Shown in pieces: positions 25,590-36,039 of a stretch of 64,000 nt of DNA. The notes beneath the pieces are model-generated. The model did no database searches, was not told the DNA's origin, and worked only from the letters and a program-made list of their open reading frames with translations. Position 1 is the stretch's first letter. Each line of letters begins with the position of its first letter. The stretch covers positions 1 through 64,000 of the forward strand of contig NZ_FOTS01000010.1 of the NCBI RefSeq assembly GCF_900114615.1, read 5' to 3'. Source of the DNA: Pelosinus propionicus DSM 13327 (GTDB lineage Bacteria > Bacillota > Negativicutes > DSM-13327). The translations under genes and the position numbers were made by a program.

Positions 25590-26468
25590 CTATTTGTTAA
25601 ATCTTTTTCTGTACCCGCATTTTCTGCACAGTTCTTCCACCACATGTTTATTGCAAAAACCAAACTTTATATCTTCTGCTCTTTTTGCATGGATAATATC
25701 GGAAAACGGCTTTTCATGGATATTACCTAAATTAATGATCCCTTCTCCATCAAGACAGCAGGGCACTACTGTTCCATCAACTAAAATAGCAACTTGATTT
25801 CTTAACCCAAAACAAGAGCCTGACTTCATATCCTCTTCTTCTTTTAAATCGGGCCATTTAAACTCATAATCTTGATTCAAATATACTTGATTCCTTAATT
25901 TTAACGCTTTGGCTTCAGACAAATTTCCTTGTATTTTATAAGATAAATTGAAATTCTTTTCTATTTTATGAAGGATATCTACATTTCTTTTTCTTTGATC
26001 TTCCGTTAACATTGCTTCATCTAAATTCCATAATCGCAAGGATATAATTATGTTTGACTCTGCTGCTGCCTTGTTAGAAAAATTTAAAATCTTATCAATA
26101 TACTCTTCTTTTACTATGTTCGCCTGATTTCCATCAAAGCTATGAAGGGAAAAATTGATTTGTCTTACTGCAGTTTTTTTAATTAGCATCTCTGCAGCAG
26201 CAGCTATTAACGTACCGTTTGTTGTCAGGTTTACTTTAAAACCTTTTTCACAGCTTATATCGAGAAGATTCTCTAATTTAGGATGCAATAAAGGTTCTCC
26301 CATTACGTGCAAATAGATATAATCTGTAAAAGGCTTAATCTGATCCAGAATTTCCTCAAATGCTGCTTTTGATACATATTCAGGTTTTCTTTTTGTTTCA
26401 GGACAAAAATCACATGCTAGGTTACAAACATTTGTTATCTCTACATATACTTTTTTATATTTTTTCAT
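25590..26468 (-). CDS. Radical SAM/SPASM domain protein
   Basis: The 292-aa protein starts with the radical SAM motif TNVCNLACDFC (cysteines near residues 15, 19 and 22), then LHVMGEPLLHPKL and LTTNGTL, a partial TIM barrel. The C-terminus is a SPASM-type auxiliary cluster region: SGSCFGLRNQVAILVDGTVVPCCLDGEG and later FCNKH...LCRKCGYRK. SPASM proteins often modify peptides, but no precursor peptide gene or transporter is near, so the substrate is unknown. The ATG at 26468 has a weak GGAG upstream. It stands alone. Confidence 0.88.
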   Translation of the reverse strand: MKKYKKVYVEITNVCNLACDFCPETKRKPEYVSKAAFEEILDQIKPFTDYIYLHVMGEPLLHPKLENLLDISCEKGFKVNLTTNGTLIAAAAEMLIKKTAVRQINFSLHSFDGNQANIVKEEYIDKILNFSNKAAAESNIIISLRLWNLDEAMLTEDQRKRNVDILHKIEKNFNLSYKIQGNLSEAKALKLRNQVYLNQDYEFKWPDLKEEEDMKSGSCFGLRNQVAILVDGTVVPCCLDGEGIINLGNIHEKPFSDIIHAKRAEDIKFGFCNKHVVEELCRKCGYRKRFNK

Positions 26469-26657
26469 CAGCTATAAGCTCCAATTCTTTCGCGCTCCAT
26501 GACATTCAAATCTCAACTATGACTATCTATATCCTACTCACTATACTATATAAAAGCTAATTCTGTCATTTGATTTCTCCTCCATCTTGTAGACAGCAAG
26601 CCGATTAGTCTCACTATTAATTTGATTGCCTTGAAAATGTCTTAAACTATTTGGAAA

Positions 26658-28289
26658 CTATTCTTTTACCATATAAGGATAATTGACTACGGTACGGGGA
26701 ACCAATGTCTCCTTAATTGCACGCTGGCTCATCCAGCGATATAGGTTAATGGCACTGCCTGCTTTATCATTTGTCCCTGATCCTCTGCTGCCGCCAAATG
26801 GCTGCTGACCAACCACTGCACCCGTCGGTTTGTCATTGATATAAAAGTTTCCTGCTGCATGATCCAATGCTTTTGCAATCTTGATAATTGCTGCTCTATC
26901 ATGTGCAAATACAGCACCTGTCAATCCATAAGGTGTTGCAGTATCGCAGTCTTTTAAGGCTTCGTCCAGTTTATCATTGGGATATACATAGATGGTTATA
27001 ATCGGCCCAAAGATTTCTTCTACCATGGTCTTGAATGTAGGCGTCTTTGCTAGTATCACAGTAGGCTCTATAAAATATCCTACACTATCATCACTTCCGC
27101 CGCCCATAATGATTTCGGCATCTTTAGATTCTTTGGCATAGTTAATGTAACTCTGACTATTCTTAAATGATTTTTGATCAATTACAGCATTCATCAGATT
27201 GGTGAAATCACAAACATCACCCATCTTAATCTTCCCAATTTCCTCCTCAAGACGTCCTTTTAATTTACTCCAAAGACTTTCGGGAATATAAGCACGAGAT
27301 GCTGCTGAGCATTTTTGCCCTTGATATTCAAAAGCTCCTAAAACGATAGCGCATGCAAGAGCTTCAACATCTGCAGATTCATGAGCAAAAATGAAATCTT
27401 TTCCTCCTGTTTCACCTACAAGACGAGGGTACGTAACATATTTATTAAGATTTTCACCAACTTGCTTCCAAATCCCGTTAAATACGTTTGTAGATCCCGT
27501 AAAGTGGACGCCCGCCATCTTAGGATGACTAATTACAACGTTGCCAAAGTCAACCCCTCTAGAAGGTACAAAGTTGATAACACCTGCAGGTAAACCCGCT
27601 TCCATAAGAATTTGCATAATGTAATAGTTAGATAACACCGCCGTAGAAGATGGCTTCCATAAGACCGTATTGCCAACCATAGCTGGAGCTGTAGAAAGAT
27701 TTCCACCGATAGAAGTGAAATTGAAAGGAGTGATTGCTGCCACAAAGCCATCCAATGCACGATATTCTACACGATTCCATACCCCATCTGTACTGTTAGG
27801 TTGTTGTTTATAAATTTCCTGTACATAGTAGGGATTAAAGCGGAGAAAATCCGCCAGTTCGCAAATAATATCAATTTCTGACTGATAAGCATTTTTACTT
27901 TGTACAAGCATACAAGAGGCTGCTATCTTTGCTCTATATTTTCCTGTCAACAAATCCGCTGCTTTTAGAAAAATTGTAGCGCGATGCTCCCAAGGCATAT
28001 TTTCCCATTCTTCTTTTGCTGCCTCAGCGGCTTCAACTGCCATAAGCAGCTCTTTTTCACCTGCAATGTAATATTCACCAAGCTCTTTTTTATGGTCATG
28101 AGGACAAATCATCTTTTCTTTCTTCTCGGAGCGAACCTCTTTTCCACCAATAATCATCGGTATTTCAATTGGATTTGCTAATTGTCTTTGGAGCTCCATC
28201 TGTAAAGCTTCCTTTTCAGGAGATCCTGGCATATACGCTTTTACTGGTTCATTCTTTGGAAACGGAATTTGGAAATAAGCATTATTCAT
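26658..28289 (-). CDS. pruA: L-glutamate gamma-semialdehyde dehydrogenase (P5C dehydrogenase)
   Basis: At 543 aa this is the long, single-domain P5C dehydrogenase form. It oxidises L-glutamate-gamma-semialdehyde to glutamate with NAD+, the second step of proline catabolism. Motifs include ITPFNFTSIGGNLSTAPAMVGN with WKPSSTA, FTGSTNVF, the general-base ETGGKD, the nucleophile GQKCSAASR and EEIFGPIITIYVY. AAGGAGG lies about 10 nt before the ATG. No proline dehydrogenase is adjacent, so its partner must be elsewhere. It is a single-gene unit. Confidence 0.92.
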   Translation of the reverse strand: MNNAYFQIPFPKNEPVKAYMPGSPEKEALQMELQRQLANPIEIPMIIGGKEVRSEKKEKMICPHDHKKELGEYYIAGEKELLMAVEAAEAAKEEWENMPWEHRATIFLKAADLLTGKYRAKIAASCMLVQSKNAYQSEIDIICELADFLRFNPYYVQEIYKQQPNSTDGVWNRVEYRALDGFVAAITPFNFTSIGGNLSTAPAMVGNTVLWKPSSTAVLSNYYIMQILMEAGLPAGVINFVPSRGVDFGNVVISHPKMAGVHFTGSTNVFNGIWKQVGENLNKYVTYPRLVGETGGKDFIFAHESADVEALACAIVLGAFEYQGQKCSAASRAYIPESLWSKLKGRLEEEIGKIKMGDVCDFTNLMNAVIDQKSFKNSQSYINYAKESKDAEIIMGGGSDDSVGYFIEPTVILAKTPTFKTMVEEIFGPIITIYVYPNDKLDEALKDCDTATPYGLTGAVFAHDRAAIIKIAKALDHAAGNFYINDKPTGAVVGQQPFGGSRGSGTNDKAGSAINLYRWMSQRAIKETLVPRTVVNYPYMVKE

Positions 28290-28445
28290 TTTAATATTCC
28301 TCCTTGGCTATTTTTTAATCATTAGTTGTACTAGTAACTAAAAAGTATCTACCTCATAATTCTTTATCTAAATCTTACTTCAAAAATAGCGCTAGGTATA
28401 TTCAGAATATCTTATAGATTACATTAGTATTTTCAATACTTACCA

Positions 28446-28754
28446 CTATGATGATCTTTCTTGCATTATTCCAATCATTTCTTTAATCAAATCCTTTGCT
28501 AATACTGCATTCATTAAGTGATCCTGTGCATGCACTGCTAACAAGTTGATTTCTTGCTTTTCACCTTTTGCTTCCATCTGCAATAAATTCGTTTGCAATC
28601 TATGTGCTTCTTGTAATTCCCTTGCTGACTCTTTAAGGCATTCTAAAACTTCTTCCTGTTTTCCAATTCGTGCTAAGCTTAAAGCCTCAAAACAATAGCT
28701 GCGTGCATTTCCTGCATGCAAGATAAGAGTGAAAGCAACATGTTCCATTTCCAC
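28446..28754 (-). CDS. Orphan PTS lactose/cellobiose-type EIIA
   Basis: The 102-aa helical protein belongs to the EIIA-Lac/Cel family. It has HVAFTLILHAGNARSYCFEALSLAR near the N-terminus and the phosphoacceptor region EINLLAVHAQDHLMNAVLAKDL near residue 75. The start is GTG 28754, with GGGAGG 7 nt upstream. No EIIB, EIIC or glycosidase gene is near, so it either serves a PTS elsewhere or has a regulatory role. It lies between pruA and the RND pump gene on the same strand. Confidence 0.85.
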   Translation of the reverse strand: MEMEHVAFTLILHAGNARSYCFEALSLARIGKQEEVLECLKESARELQEAHRLQTNLLQMEAKGEKQEINLLAVHAQDHLMNAVLAKDLIKEMIGIMQERSS

Positions 28755-28800
28755 ACTACACCTCCCATATCTACTTACACCAGGCGTCTATTTAAGAAGA

Positions 28801-31800
28801 TCAAACTGGTTTGCTCTGAAAATCAACGTCTTGATCCTTATGTTGCGGCATTCCCATATCCACTTTATACCAAGCTGCATACATGGTCGGCAATACTAGC
28901 AAAGTTAATATGGTGGCAACAAATAATCCAGCAGCAATCGCCACTGCCATTGGTCCCCAAAATACACTGGAGAACAGAGGAATCATTGCTAAGATTGCTG
29001 CTGCTGCCGTCAATAAGATAGGGCGGCATCGGATTACCGTCGCATCAATAACTGCATCCCACATAGATTCTCCATTTGAGACCAATTGCTCAATTTGGTC
29101 TATTAAGATTACTGAATTACGCATAATAATCCCGGACAAGGACAAAATCCCCAGTTGAACAACAAAACCAATTGGATGGCCCGTAAGTAAAAGCCCCATA
29201 ACTACACCAATGATGCCAAGAGGCGCTGTTAATAATGTCAGTATCATTTTAGGTATATTTTGCAGCTGAATCATTAAGAGGATCATGATTGCTCCCACCA
29301 TCATAGGTACGGGTTCAGAAATGAATTTTGCAGCTTTTATACTATCCTCTAAAGCTCCATCTACTTCAATCGTGTAACCGAAAGGTAAATCAGCTCGCAG
29401 CTCATTAAGAGCATCATAAACCTCTTGTGTAACATCATTTCCCATAAATCCTGGATTTACCTCAGCCTGGACGATAACCATCGATTTTAAGCCTCGTCTC
29501 CATAAGAGTCCATCTTCCGCATCATAACTTATCTTGGCAATTTGATCGACCGGAACATATTTCCCATTACCGATATGAACATTTAAGTCTTTAATACGTG
29601 AAATATCAGTTCTATCTTGCAAGGCACCTTTAAATACCATGCTAATGGTTCTATCTTCTACACGAAAATCTGCAATGGATGCACCGGATAATTGTGTCTG
29701 CAGCGAAGATGCTAATGACTGTGTATCCACTCCAAGTTTTCTTGCCTTATCCTGATCAATCTCAAAGTGTATCACTTTACTTTTTTCATCCCAGTTAAAG
29801 TTTATATTCCTTACGCCTGGATGACCTGCCATGATATCGCGCATATTCTGGGCGATGACTCTGACTTTTTCGGGATCATATCCTCGAACTCGTATCATGA
29901 CAGGATAGTCTGCCGAAGGGCCGTTAGCAATTACTTTCATATGTCCTCGCACGCTAGTCATCTTTTCATTTAATATCGTATTGACCTTCTGGGATAATGC
30001 CTCCCGAGACTTAGCATCTTTGGCAACGATAATAAACTCCGCGAAATTTGTTTTATTAAAAGTAGGTTCAAAACTTAAAACAAAGCGAGGAGCGCCTTCA
30101 CCCACATGATATGTATAGTAATCAATAGCAGGATCACCTTCTATGCTCTTGGCAAATTCTTCAGCAACTTTTTCTGTAGCTTTCAATGAAGCTCCTTCCT
30201 GAAGCTTCATTTGAACAATTAATTCAGGCCTGGTAGATGCGGGAAAGAACTCCTGTTTAATTAGACTCATAGCTAACACAGCACCAAGAAAGCACGCCAC
30301 GGTTCCAAATAATACCTGTTTCCTATGATGTAAACACCAAATTAGAATCTCCTTAAAGTGTCGATAAAATGTAGTATTATAAATATCGTGTTCCTTGCCT
30401 TCGCCATCAGTCGTGTCTATCTTTATAAATAAATAGCCTAATAGAGGTGTTACTGTGCCGGCAGCAACCCAAGATAGCAGCAATGCCAATACCACTACTG
30501 TGAAAATACTGCCGCAGTACTCAGCAGCACTTCCTCTTGCAAAACCAACAGGAACGAAACCGGCACAAGTAACCAGCGCGCCCGTTAACCGCGGATAGGC
30601 TGTTGCAGTATAAGCATAGCAGGCGGCATTAAATCGTGTCCAGCCTTGCTCTAATTTTACGGACATTGTTTCAATCGTAATGATGGCATCATCAACCAAA
30701 AGTCCCAAAGCAATAATAAGAGCCCCCAGGGATATCTTCTGCAGATCAATTCCTATAAAATTCATAAAAGTAAAAACGGCTGCAATCACTAAGGGAATAC
30801 AAAGAGCTACAATAACACCTGAACGCACCCCCAAGCTAAGAAAACTTACAATTAATACTATAACAACTGCTTCACCTAATGATTTTACAAATTCATCAAT
30901 GGATGTTTCTACAATCTTCGGCTGATTTACAGTCTGACTCAGTTCTAATCCCACTGGCAGTTCTTTTTTGATTTGTTCAATGGCATTTTCCAAATTTTTG
31001 CCTAGGGTCAGTATATTTCCTCCCGGCTCCATCGCCAAAGAAATTCCAATGGCAGGCTGCCCGTTATAAAACATTTTAGGATCAGAAGGTTCTGCATAAC
31101 TGCGGCTGATCTTGGCTATATCTCCTAAGCGAAATGTATTGCCATTAGCCTTAATCGGTACATTACGGATAGACTCTACATCTTCAAACATTCCTGTAAC
31201 ACGTAAATAAACATTATCAGAAGCTGTTTCAAACATTCCCGACGCCGTCATAGCATTTTGCGTTTGAAGAGTAGAAGTAATGGTACTTGGATCAATTCCC
31301 AGCTGAGATAGTTTGTTATTTTCTATCTCAATATATATTTTTTCAGTTTGAACTCCAAGGAGTACAATCTTTTTTACACTAGGAATATCCAGGAGCATGC
31401 GGCGAATTTTTTCCGCTTTTTCCCGCATTTCCTCATAGGAATATCCATCACCTGTAAGGGTATAAACTACACCATATACTTCATCAAATCGATCATTAAA
31501 AGTAGGATCCAAAGCACCTTCAGGAAGGGTGCTTTTCATATCATTAATCATATTACGAGCTTCCAGCCATGTGGGTCGAACATCTTTCTTAAGAACGGTG
31601 TCCTTTAAAATGACGTAAGTAATAGTTTGCCCTGGAGTTGAATAGCTTTTTACATAGTCAAGCCCAGGTAAATCCTGCAGTTTTTTTTCAATTTTATCAG
31701 TAACCTGTTCCTCCATCTGACGAGCAGTAGCCCCTGGCCAACTCACTTGCACAATCATCTGTTTTATCGTAAAATCAGGATCTTCCATACGCCCTAATTT

Positions 31801-31899
31801 GTTATAAGAGACGATCCCCATAATAAAAAATAAGACAATAAAGAAATAAATAAATTGCTTATGGTGAAGAGACCATTCCGTAAGATTAAAATTTTTCAT
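28801..31899 (-). CDS. RND efflux pump inner-membrane permease
   Basis: This is a 1032-aa AcrB/MMPL-type RND transporter with 12 membrane segments and two large periplasmic loops. The N-terminus is FNLTEWSLHHKQFIYFFIVLFF. The proton-relay aspartates sit in ALGLLVDDAIITIETM, and the second half repeats the fold (FISEPVPMMVGAIMILLMIQLQ, LGILSLSGIIMRNSVILID). It lacks the classic HAE1 FFIDRPIFA start and resembles the family formerly grouped near heavy-metal/multidrug RND proteins of diderm Firmicutes. The start overlaps the adaptor stop by 4 nt (ATGA). No outer-membrane TolC factor is encoded nearby. The substrate is unknown. Confidence 0.9.
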   Translation of the reverse strand: MKNFNLTEWSLHHKQFIYFFIVLFFIMGIVSYNKLGRMEDPDFTIKQMIVQVSWPGATARQMEEQVTDKIEKKLQDLPGLDYVKSYSTPGQTITYVILKDTVLKKDVRPTWLEARNMINDMKSTLPEGALDPTFNDRFDEVYGVVYTLTGDGYSYEEMREKAEKIRRMLLDIPSVKKIVLLGVQTEKIYIEIENNKLSQLGIDPSTITSTLQTQNAMTASGMFETASDNVYLRVTGMFEDVESIRNVPIKANGNTFRLGDIAKISRSYAEPSDPKMFYNGQPAIGISLAMEPGGNILTLGKNLENAIEQIKKELPVGLELSQTVNQPKIVETSIDEFVKSLGEAVVIVLIVSFLSLGVRSGVIVALCIPLVIAAVFTFMNFIGIDLQKISLGALIIALGLLVDDAIITIETMSVKLEQGWTRFNAACYAYTATAYPRLTGALVTCAGFVPVGFARGSAAEYCGSIFTVVVLALLLSWVAAGTVTPLLGYLFIKIDTTDGEGKEHDIYNTTFYRHFKEILIWCLHHRKQVLFGTVACFLGAVLAMSLIKQEFFPASTRPELIVQMKLQEGASLKATEKVAEEFAKSIEGDPAIDYYTYHVGEGAPRFVLSFEPTFNKTNFAEFIIVAKDAKSREALSQKVNTILNEKMTSVRGHMKVIANGPSADYPVMIRVRGYDPEKVRVIAQNMRDIMAGHPGVRNINFNWDEKSKVIHFEIDQDKARKLGVDTQSLASSLQTQLSGASIADFRVEDRTISMVFKGALQDRTDISRIKDLNVHIGNGKYVPVDQIAKISYDAEDGLLWRRGLKSMVIVQAEVNPGFMGNDVTQEVYDALNELRADLPFGYTIEVDGALEDSIKAAKFISEPVPMMVGAIMILLMIQLQNIPKMILTLLTAPLGIIGVVMGLLLTGHPIGFVVQLGILSLSGIIMRNSVILIDQIEQLVSNGESMWDAVIDATVIRCRPILLTAAAAILAMIPLFSSVFWGPMAVAIAAGLFVATILTLLVLPTMYAAWYKVDMGMPQHKDQDVDFQSKPV

Positions 31900-33005
31900 A
31901 ACGTATCACCGGCAATACGCACCTTCTGCCCTTCCTTTAATTTATGCACTCCTGCTGTAACAATCACATCATCATTTTGAAGTCCTTCCAGTACCTGGAC
32001 CTTGCCGTTGCCAACGGCGCCAATTTTAATGTGACGCAATGTTACAATTTCATTATTTAGCACCCAAACTCCCGGAACATCGCTAGTTTGATAAATTGCG
32101 GTTAGAGGAATATAAGCTGCATCTTGCTGCTTCCCTCTATTCGCTGCCGTTACCGTAGACGTCATTCCCAATTTGACTTCGGCAGGAGGATTCACCAGAC
32201 TTACCCTGACTTTATAGGTACGAGATACGGCATCCGCCATCGGTGCAATTTCTCTAACAGCAGCATCTACACTAATGCCAGGCAATGCCCAAAAAGTAAC
32301 GTTTAGCTGTCCCATGTTACGAAATTCATCAATACGATTTTCAGGAACACTAATTTCAACTTCCCGTTCTCCATCCTGTACGATACTAACTACGGATTGT
32401 CCTGCTGTAACAACCTGCCCTGCTTCTGCTGTTATGCTGGATATAACGCCTGCTTTATCAGCATATAAAACACTATAATCCAATTGATTCGATCCTTGAG
32501 CATATTGCGCCGAAGCTTGACGCAGGCTTGCAGCAGCTACATCATAGGCACTTTTGTATTGATCAAGTTGAGCTGCACTAATCGCCCCCCCTTCGAATAA
32601 CTTTTGGTAGCGATTAAGATTATTTTCCGCCAGCTTTACTTGAGACTCAGCGGAATAAACTTGCGCCGCATTACTGTTGACCGTCTGTTTAACATCTTTG
32701 GCGTCTATTTCCATAAGCACATCTCCAGCATTTACAACACTCCCTAGCTGCACATGCCGTTTTATTATTTTCCCGCCAACTTGAAACGCCAGCTGACTTT
32801 CAAAGCGCCCTTTAACTTCACCTGAATAGGTATAATCTTGAGCTGCTGCTGCCCTTCCAACAACCTCAGTACGGACTAAAGCGGCCTCTTCCATAATTGC
32901 AGCAGATTTAGAATGTTTTGTGACTGTAATTCCTACTGCGATGGCTGCCAAGACCACTCCCGCAGCCAAACCATAATATAGTTTCTTCTTACTTAACTTC
33001 TGCAT
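31896..33005 (-). CDS. RND periplasmic adaptor (HlyD/AcrA family)
   Basis: The 369-aa membrane-fusion protein has an N-terminal anchor (LYYGLAAGVVLAAIAVGITV), a barrel-sandwich half motif (ESQLAFQVGGKIIKRHVQLGSVVNAGDVLMEID), a coiled-coil hairpin (AAQVYSAESQVKLAENNLNRY...), the second lipoyl half (SITAEAGQVVTAGQSVVSI), and beta-barrel/membrane-proximal domains to the C-terminus. It links the RND permease to an outer-membrane channel. Start ATG 33005 has AAGGAG 7 nt before it. It is the second gene of the tetR-adaptor-permease operon. Confidence 0.9.
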   Translation of the reverse strand: MQKLSKKKLYYGLAAGVVLAAIAVGITVTKHSKSAAIMEEAALVRTEVVGRAAAAQDYTYSGEVKGRFESQLAFQVGGKIIKRHVQLGSVVNAGDVLMEIDAKDVKQTVNSNAAQVYSAESQVKLAENNLNRYQKLFEGGAISAAQLDQYKSAYDVAAASLRQASAQYAQGSNQLDYSVLYADKAGVISSITAEAGQVVTAGQSVVSIVQDGEREVEISVPENRIDEFRNMGQLNVTFWALPGISVDAAVREIAPMADAVSRTYKVRVSLVNPPAEVKLGMTSTVTAANRGKQQDAAYIPLTAIYQTSDVPGVWVLNNEIVTLRHIKIGAVGNGKVQVLEGLQNDDVIVTAGVHKLKEGQKVRIAGDTL

Positions 33006-33107
33006 CTTTTCACTCCTTTATATAAATACAAACATTATTAAATATCATTTTAAATTAAATATTTATTTAAAAATCTCAAAAAAAAGAATTAATTAAAAGA
33101 CTTTTTT

Positions 33108-33725
33108 TTATACAGGGTTATTTAAAACACCTCTGAGAAACATTTCCACGGCTTCTGCTATGTAGTATTCAGCCTTATCCTTTTTTGTCTCCAAAAATTC
33201 ATCGGCAAGATGATTCGTCATAAAATAAAAGTGTAAAAGACTTCCTAACAGTACATTAGCGCAATCAGGCTTAACATCTGAACGTATTTGCCCATTATTG
33301 ATTCCTTCTTGAATACACTCCGTTAAGAAATCATGATGTCGCAGAATGCCAGGTTTTACGATACTTTCATAGCAATTGGTAGAATTTATGATTTCTCCAT
33401 AAATTAGACGATGATTATAAGGATAGGATTTATGCAACTTTACAAATTTTTGCGAAAAACGTCTGATCTTTTCGATGGGACAATTTTCTTCATTGCGAAT
33501 TGAACCTATTATATTATCTATTAAGTCAAACTGAGCGTCCAGTATAGCAGCATAAAGCTTTTCTTTTCCACCAAAATAATATGAAATCAGAGCAATATTT
33601 ACTTCGGCAGCCTCTGCAAGTTCTTTTACAGATACTGCAGCAAATCCTTTTTGTGCGAACAAAGGAGCTGCAGAAGTCATTATTTTATGAACTGCTGGCT
33701 TATCTGTCATTATTTCCTTTTTCAC
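33108..33725 (-). CDS. TetR/AcrR regulator of the RND operon
   Basis: At 205 aa, its N-terminal HTH (KIMTSAAPLFAQKGFAAVSVKELAEAAEVNIALISYYFGGKEKLY) fits the TetR family closely, with a CecR/AcrR-like C-terminal helical domain. It is the first gene of a same-strand set with the adaptor and permease (102 nt gap), so it probably represses its own pump operon. The start is GTG 33725 behind GGGGG, although ATG 33710 with AAGGA is possible. A 48-bp perfect palindrome lies 20 nt upstream and is the likely operator. Confidence 0.88.
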   Translation of the reverse strand: MKKEIMTDKPAVHKIMTSAAPLFAQKGFAAVSVKELAEAAEVNIALISYYFGGKEKLYAAILDAQFDLIDNIIGSIRNEENCPIEKIRRFSQKFVKLHKSYPYNHRLIYGEIINSTNCYESIVKPGILRHHDFLTECIQEGINNGQIRSDVKPDCANVLLGSLLHFYFMTNHLADEFLETKKDKAEYYIAEAVEMFLRGVLNNPV

Positions 33726-33744
33726 TTTTTTCCCCCATATTTTT

Positions 33745-33792
33745 CAACTTCAATCTAGTATTAAATGATCATTTAATACTAGATTGAAGTTG
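33745..33792 (-). promoter_or_regulatory. 48-bp perfect palindrome, probable TetR operator
   Basis: The 24-nt half (CAACTTCAATCTAGTATTAA and then ATGA, 33745-33768) is exactly mirrored at 33769-33792 with no loop. It lies 20-67 nt upstream of the tetR start. The central ATTTAA/TTAAAT parts resemble TetR-type operators. It could also fold as a cruciform or act as a terminator. Confidence 0.7.
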
Positions 33793-33838
33793 TTTTGGAT
33801 AAATTTGTCTAGTGAGAATGTTTTAGCCGTGGGAAATC

Positions 33839-33888
33839 ATAAGCCGATTATCCTAATACATAATAGTTCATTTGGATAATCGGCTTAT
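33839..33888 (-). terminator. Hairpin between chemoreceptor and tetR
   Basis: Fifteen-nt arms (ATAAGCCGATTATCC at 33839-33853, GGATAATCGGCTTAT at 33874-33888) enclose a 20-nt loop. It lies past the chemoreceptor stop on the same strand. No T-run follows, so termination strength is uncertain. Confidence 0.55.
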
Positions 33889-34002
33889 TCAAGCAAATCA
33901 TTTACGTCTCACTCTATCGCGATAGTACAAAGAACAGAACTGTCCCGATGATTTTATGTATTCAACACTTTACACTTGATTTCAATCATGCTTTCCATTT
34001 TT

Positions 34003-35976
34003 CTAAACCTGGAATCTAGCTACTGCAGTTTGCAGGTCTCGCGCCATTCCTTCAAGTACTTTACTGGAATCGGCGACTTCTTCCATGGAAGCTAATTGCT
34101 CTTCAGTGGCCGCAGACACACTCTGTGACTCTCCCGCTGAATTTTTACTAAGCTCGTCGATTCTTTTAATCGAAGTCACAATTGTCTTACTATCAGAAGC
34201 CAACTGCATCATAGCGGCCGACGTCATTTTGACCTGTCCTGATACCTCGTTTACAAGACCGACAATTTCCTTAAAAGCATCTCCTGCCACCTTAACTACC
34301 TCTATCCCCATCTTCACTTCTTTCGTACCTTCATCCATGGCAACAACTGCTTTGTCGGTTTCTCCTTGGATTGAGCCGATAAGTTCAGCGATTTTTTTAG
34401 CTGCTGCTTCAGACTGCTCAGCCAATTTGCGTACCTCCTCAGCTACCACAGCAAAGCCTCGCCCCTGTTCTCCTGCACGGGCAGCTTCAATTGCAGCATT
34501 TAAGGCCAGAAGATTTGTTTGTCCAGCAATATTTGAAATGGTATCAACAATCTGACCAATTTCTTTAGAGCGCTCCCCTAACTTCATCACAACATGAGCA
34601 GAAATATTGACGGTTTCTTCTAGCAGATCCATCCGGTCCACTGCTTTCACTACCGCTGTGTCACCGTCCTCTGCCTTTTCGGCTACTTGCGCCGACTGCG
34701 CAGCTACTTGCTGAAAGTTAGCAGCTACCTTTTGGATATTGCTCGACATCTGCTCTATCACCATAGACGTTTTATCAGCAGCCTCCATTTGTTCATCAGC
34801 ACTAGCAGCCACAGTGGTGATCGAATCGGCGATATGAGTGGCAGCCTGAATGGCTTGCTGGGAGCTAGCCGTCAATACTTCAGATGAAATCAATACTTTA
34901 CCGGTAGACTCGCTAATTTTCTGAATAAGTTCTCGCAAGTTCTGCGCCATTTTGTCAAAGCTTTTACCCAGCCGACCAACTTCATCATTGGATGTGATAT
35001 CAAGCTTAGTATTCGAAATATCACCGCTAGCGATACGGCTAGCTGCTTCATCCATCATTCGAATGGGCTGGGTAATGTAACGAGCAAACCAAGCAATGAG
35101 GAAAGTTGTAATCATCAGCACAATCGATATGCTTACTAAAGAAGTCGTAGCCAAAGCAGAAATCGTTCCTGTAACCTCGCTAACCGGCACTGTCAATGCC
35201 AGTGACCATGTCGTCCCTGGAATAGGTTGGAAGCAAACGATTTCATCTTGACCATTTAATTGATACTGATCAATTCCCGTTTCACCTTTCACCATGCGTC
35301 CAATAACATTCTTAAATTTATCTTCAGCTTTACCATCCTTAAGAGGGTTGTATTTCATTGCCATGTCCTTATTAGGATGAATGATAAATGTTCCGTCGTT
35401 CTGCACTACATATGCATAACCTGTTTGTCCAACCTTTATCGCTAATACTTTCTGAGTAAGGCTATCTAAGATTATTGAGCCATACAACACTCCAGTCACC
35501 TTGTTATTTTCCTTTACCGGAATGCTGATTACTGTAACGACATTGCCTGTAGTTTTACCAATAACCGGATCAATAAATGAAATGTCTTGTCTCATTCCCC
35601 TCTGGAAATACTCACGCTCGGCAATCGTACCTTTCACTCCATTAGAATTAATATAGGCTCCATTTGGGTAAGCATAACCAATCGCATCATATGCTTTATT
35701 TACTTTTCCCGCATTGACTAAAAAGGGAGCAATCACTGACAAGTTGCCGCTTTGGACCATCGGTGCTACAGCCATGATCGACAACTCACATTTACGAGCC
35801 TCAAGCCAACCTCCAATGTCGCTGGCGGAATTAGCCGTTAGTTGTTCCATATCATCATTTACTTTTTCTGATATAATACTTCGCGCTTGCCAATAATTGA
35901 TTCCGCCTAATGCTCCAAGTGCAATCAAAATAATAAGAAGAATGACAACGGTAAGTTTGGTTCGAATACTTATCAT
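34003..35976 (-). CDS. Methyl-accepting chemotaxis protein (dCache sensor)
   Basis: The transducer is 657 aa. TM1 (about 8-30) reads [20 protein letters not shown] periplasmic double-Cache domain follows, recognisable by [45 protein letters not shown] and [16 protein letters not shown]2 and a HAMP domain follow, then a long coiled coil with tip [21 protein letters not shown] split near residues 490-510. It resembles the 14789 chemoreceptor in the signalling half but not in the sensor. The start at 35976 ([15 protein letters not shown] upstream) is preferred over 36063. dCache domains commonly bind amino or organic acids. No riboswitch precedes this gene. Confidence 0.92.
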   Translation of the reverse strand: MISIRTKLTVVILLIILIALGALGGINYWQARSIISEKVNDDMEQLTANSASDIGGWLEARKCELSIMAVAPMVQSGNLSVIAPFLVNAGKVNKAYDAIGYAYPNGAYINSNGVKGTIAEREYFQRGMRQDISFIDPVIGKTTGNVVTVISIPVKENNKVTGVLYGSIILDSLTQKVLAIKVGQTGYAYVVQNDGTFIIHPNKDMAMKYNPLKDGKAEDKFKNVIGRMVKGETGIDQYQLNGQDEIVCFQPIPGTTWSLALTVPVSEVTGTISALATTSLVSISIVLMITTFLIAWFARYITQPIRMMDEAASRIASGDISNTKLDITSNDEVGRLGKSFDKMAQNLRELIQKISESTGKVLISSEVLTASSQQAIQAATHIADSITTVAASADEQMEAADKTSMVIEQMSSNIQKVAANFQQVAAQSAQVAEKAEDGDTAVVKAVDRMDLLEETVNISAHVVMKLGERSKEIGQIVDTISNIAGQTNLLALNAAIEAARAGEQGRGFAVVAEEVRKLAEQSEAAAKKIAELIGSIQGETDKAVVAMDEGTKEVKMGIEVVKVAGDAFKEIVGLVNEVSGQVKMTSAAMMQLASDSKTIVTSIKRIDELSKNSAGESQSVSAATEEQLASMEEVADSSKVLEGMARDLQTAVARFQV

Positions 35977-36039
35977 TTGGACCCCTTTCTCAATCTCATG
36001 TTTTTTTACAATCAATTTGGTACTTCTGTATCTGCTTTT

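Noticed and set aside
34085-34555. Long antisense open frame inside the chemoreceptor gene
   Set aside because: A known effect of the repetitive coiled-coil codons; a similar one occurs opposite the other chemoreceptor.
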